Assembly: GCA_038231615.1 (NCBI GenBank)
Contig: JBBRLA010000547.1
Coordinates: 1-6,018, forward strand
Direction: 5' to 3'
DNA from: JBBRLA01 sp038231615
GTDB taxonomy: Bacteria; Myxococcota_A; Polyangia; Palsa-1104; JAEUJZ01
Length of the DNA stretch: 6,018 nucleotides
In this document: positions 4,886 through 6,018 of the stretch, piece after piece
Numbering within the stretch: position 1 is the stretch's first letter
Layout: each line of letters begins with the position of its first letter
Notes under the pieces: model-generated
What the model saw: the letters and a program-made list of their open reading frames with translations, nothing else
Databases searched by the model: none
Told to the model about the DNA's origin: nothing
Translations under genes and position numbers: made by a program

Positions 4886-6018
4886 ATGAATGCCACGAAC
4901 GCACGCACGCCCCGAGGCAACAAGGTCACGGTGATCGGCTCCGGCTTCGGCGGGCTGGCCGCGGGCATCCGCCTCCAGGCGCGGGGCTACCAGGTGACCC
5001 TTTTAGACCAGCGCGACCAGCCCGGGGGCCGGGCCTACGTCTACCGGGACCAGGGCTTCGTCTTCGACGGCGGCCCCACCGTGGTCACCGCGCCCTTTCT
5101 CTTCGAGGAACTCTTTGCGCTGGGCGGCCGGCGCATGGCCGATCACCTGACCCTCGCGCCCGTCGATCCCTACTACCGCATCCGCTTCCACGACGGCCGG
5201 CTCTTTGACTATACCGGCGACGCCGAGCGCATGGCCGAGGAGGTCCGCCGCATCAGCCCCGCGGACGTGGACGGCTACCAGCGCTTCGTCAGTGAGTCCG
5301 AGAAGATCTACCGCACCGGCTTCGAGCAACTGGGCGACGTGCCCTTCTCCCACCTCACGGACATGCTGCGCATCGTCCCGGCGATGATGCGGCTGCGCTC
5401 CCATCTGACGGTCCACCAGATGGTGAGCCGCTTCGTCAAAAACCCGGACCTGCGCACCGTCCTCAGCTTCCACCCCCTTTTGGTGGGCGGAAACCCTTTC
5501 AAGACCACCTCGATCTACGCCCTTATCCTGTATCTGGAACGAAAGTGGGGGGTCTGGTTCGCCATGGGCGGCACCGGCGCCATCGTGACCGCTTTGGTGG
5601 ACCTGTTCCTGTCCCTGGGGGGCGAGCTGCGCCAGTCGGAGACCGTCGAAGAAATCTTGGTCCATCCGGGCAGCCAGAGGGCCCGCGTCCGCGGGGTGCG
5701 CCTTCGCGGCGGGGCGGAGCTTTTCGCCGACCTGGTGGTGTCCAACGCCGACGTCGGCTTCACCTACAGGTACCTTTTGCCCGAATACGCCCGCGGCAAG
5801 TACACCAACCAGCGCGTGGAGCGCATGCGCTATTCCATGGGCCTCTTCGTGGCCTACTTCGGGACCGCCCAAAAGTACCCCGACTGCGCGCATCACGTCA
5901 TCCTCCTGGGCCCCCGCTACCAGAGTTTGCTCGACGACATCTTTGACCGGAAGCGGCTGGCGGACGACTTTTCCCTGTACCTGCATCGCCCGACGCGCAC
6001 GGATCCGTCCCTGGCCCC
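4886..6018 (+). CDS. crtI: Phytoene desaturase CrtI (3' end beyond the window)
   Basis: CrtI is an FAD-dependent membrane-associated desaturase that converts colourless phytoene to neurosporene or lycopene in carotenoid synthesis. The frame is open from the ATG at 4886 to the right edge, giving 377 residues of a usual ~490-510. The N-terminus has the dinucleotide-binding fold VTVIGSGFGGLAAGIRL (14-30), an acidic residue at the end of strand 2 (LLDQRDQPGGRA, 39-50) and FDGGPTVV (60-67). SFHPLLVGGNPFKTTSIY (194-211) and ERKWGVWFAMGGTGAIV (218-234) are strongly typical of bacterial CrtI of the phytoene-desaturating type. VVSNADVGFTYRYLLP (284-299) is the expected second FAD/substrate region. The C-terminal FAD signature would lie outside the window. 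A weak GGGA seven bases upstream supports the start, which places the fold at the usual distance from the N-terminus. Neighbouring carotenoid genes such as crtB are not in view. A 49-bp piece of this gene is duplicated at 2928-2976. Confidence 0.93.
   Translation, partial: MNATNARTPRGNKVTVIGSGFGGLAAGIRLQARGYQVTLLDQRDQPGGRAYVYRDQGFVFDGGPTVVTAPFLFEELFALGGRRMADHLTLAPVDPYYRIRFHDGRLFDYTGDAERMAEEVRRISPADVDGYQRFVSESEKIYRTGFEQLGDVPFSHLTDMLRIVPAMMRLRSHLTVHQMVSRFVKNPDLRTVLSFHPLLVGGNPFKTTSIYALILYLERKWGVWFAMGGTGAIVTALVDLFLSLGGELRQSETVEEILVHPGSQRARVRGVRLRGGAELFADLVVSNADVGFTYRYLLPEYARGKYTNQRVERMRYSMGLFVAYFGTAQKYPDCAHHVILLGPRYQSLLDDIFDRKRLADDFSLYLHRPTRTDPSLA

Noticed and set aside
5003..5986. Long minus-strand ORF (327 residues) opposite crtI
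   Set aside because: The plus-strand frame is unmistakably CrtI with conserved motifs throughout; the antisense product is His/Gly/Val-rich with no family features.

Overview
The DNA is GC-rich, with densely packed genes on both strands. The gene types (a PhoU-Pit phosphate pair, a CrtI carotenoid desaturase and an AAA-ATPase_like/PD-(D/E)XK protein) fit a proteobacterium, probably gammaproteobacterial or acidithiobacillial. This is an inference from protein style, because there is no rRNA or other phylogenetic marker. The window mixes conserved metabolic genes with clear rearrangement scars, as in an accessory or decaying chromosomal region.

Layout from left to right. (1) Positions 1-408 hold the 3' part of a plus-strand reading frame. 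Its last ~48 residues look like the C-terminal winged helix of an ArsR-family repressor, but what precedes them is Ala/Pro-rich repeat sequence rather than the normal ArsR N-terminal half. (2) Positions 409-456 hold a good sigma70-type promoter whose -10 element lies inside an imperfect palindrome, so it looks like a regulated promoter. (3) Positions 475-2388 form a tightly spaced plus-strand operon: a small two-helix membrane protein, a second small ORF, phoU, and a Pit-type phosphate permease. The pit gene starts on the base after the phoU stop codon. It is broken: only the N-terminal half is recognisable, and near position 2150 it runs into the antisense of another gene. (4) A minus-strand gene of unknown function (start 2696) carries four 18-bp in-frame repeats (Ala-Thr-Pro-Ala-Ser-Gly) and meets pit at the same breakpoint. 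(5) Positions 2697-2978 contain no gene but hold scars: a perfect hairpin, a pair of 14-bp repeats that could be insertion-sequence end remnants, a 41-bp repeat, and a 49-bp fragment of crtI. (6) Positions 2979-4775 on the minus strand encode a complete 598-aa AAA-ATPase_like/PD-(D/E)XK protein. (7) From 4886 to the right edge runs a normal-looking crtI phytoene desaturase, cut by the window end.

The most notable structure is the flanking of the ATPase/nuclease gene. The 41-bp element at 2889-2929 recurs at 4801-4840, just upstream of crtI. The adjacent 49 bp at 2928-2976 match crtI codons at 5233-5281 with one mismatch. The left flank therefore looks like a copy of the crtI 5' region with ~390 bp deleted across a 2-bp GG overlap, and the 1.8-kb nuclease block sits between that relic and the intact gene. 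This suggests duplication plus insertion, which cannot be proved from one sequence.

Functionally, PhoU and Pit would form a low-affinity phosphate uptake unit, now probably inactive because Pit is truncated. CrtI would act in carotenoid synthesis. The ATPase/nuclease gene looks like unrelated selfish or defence-type cargo.
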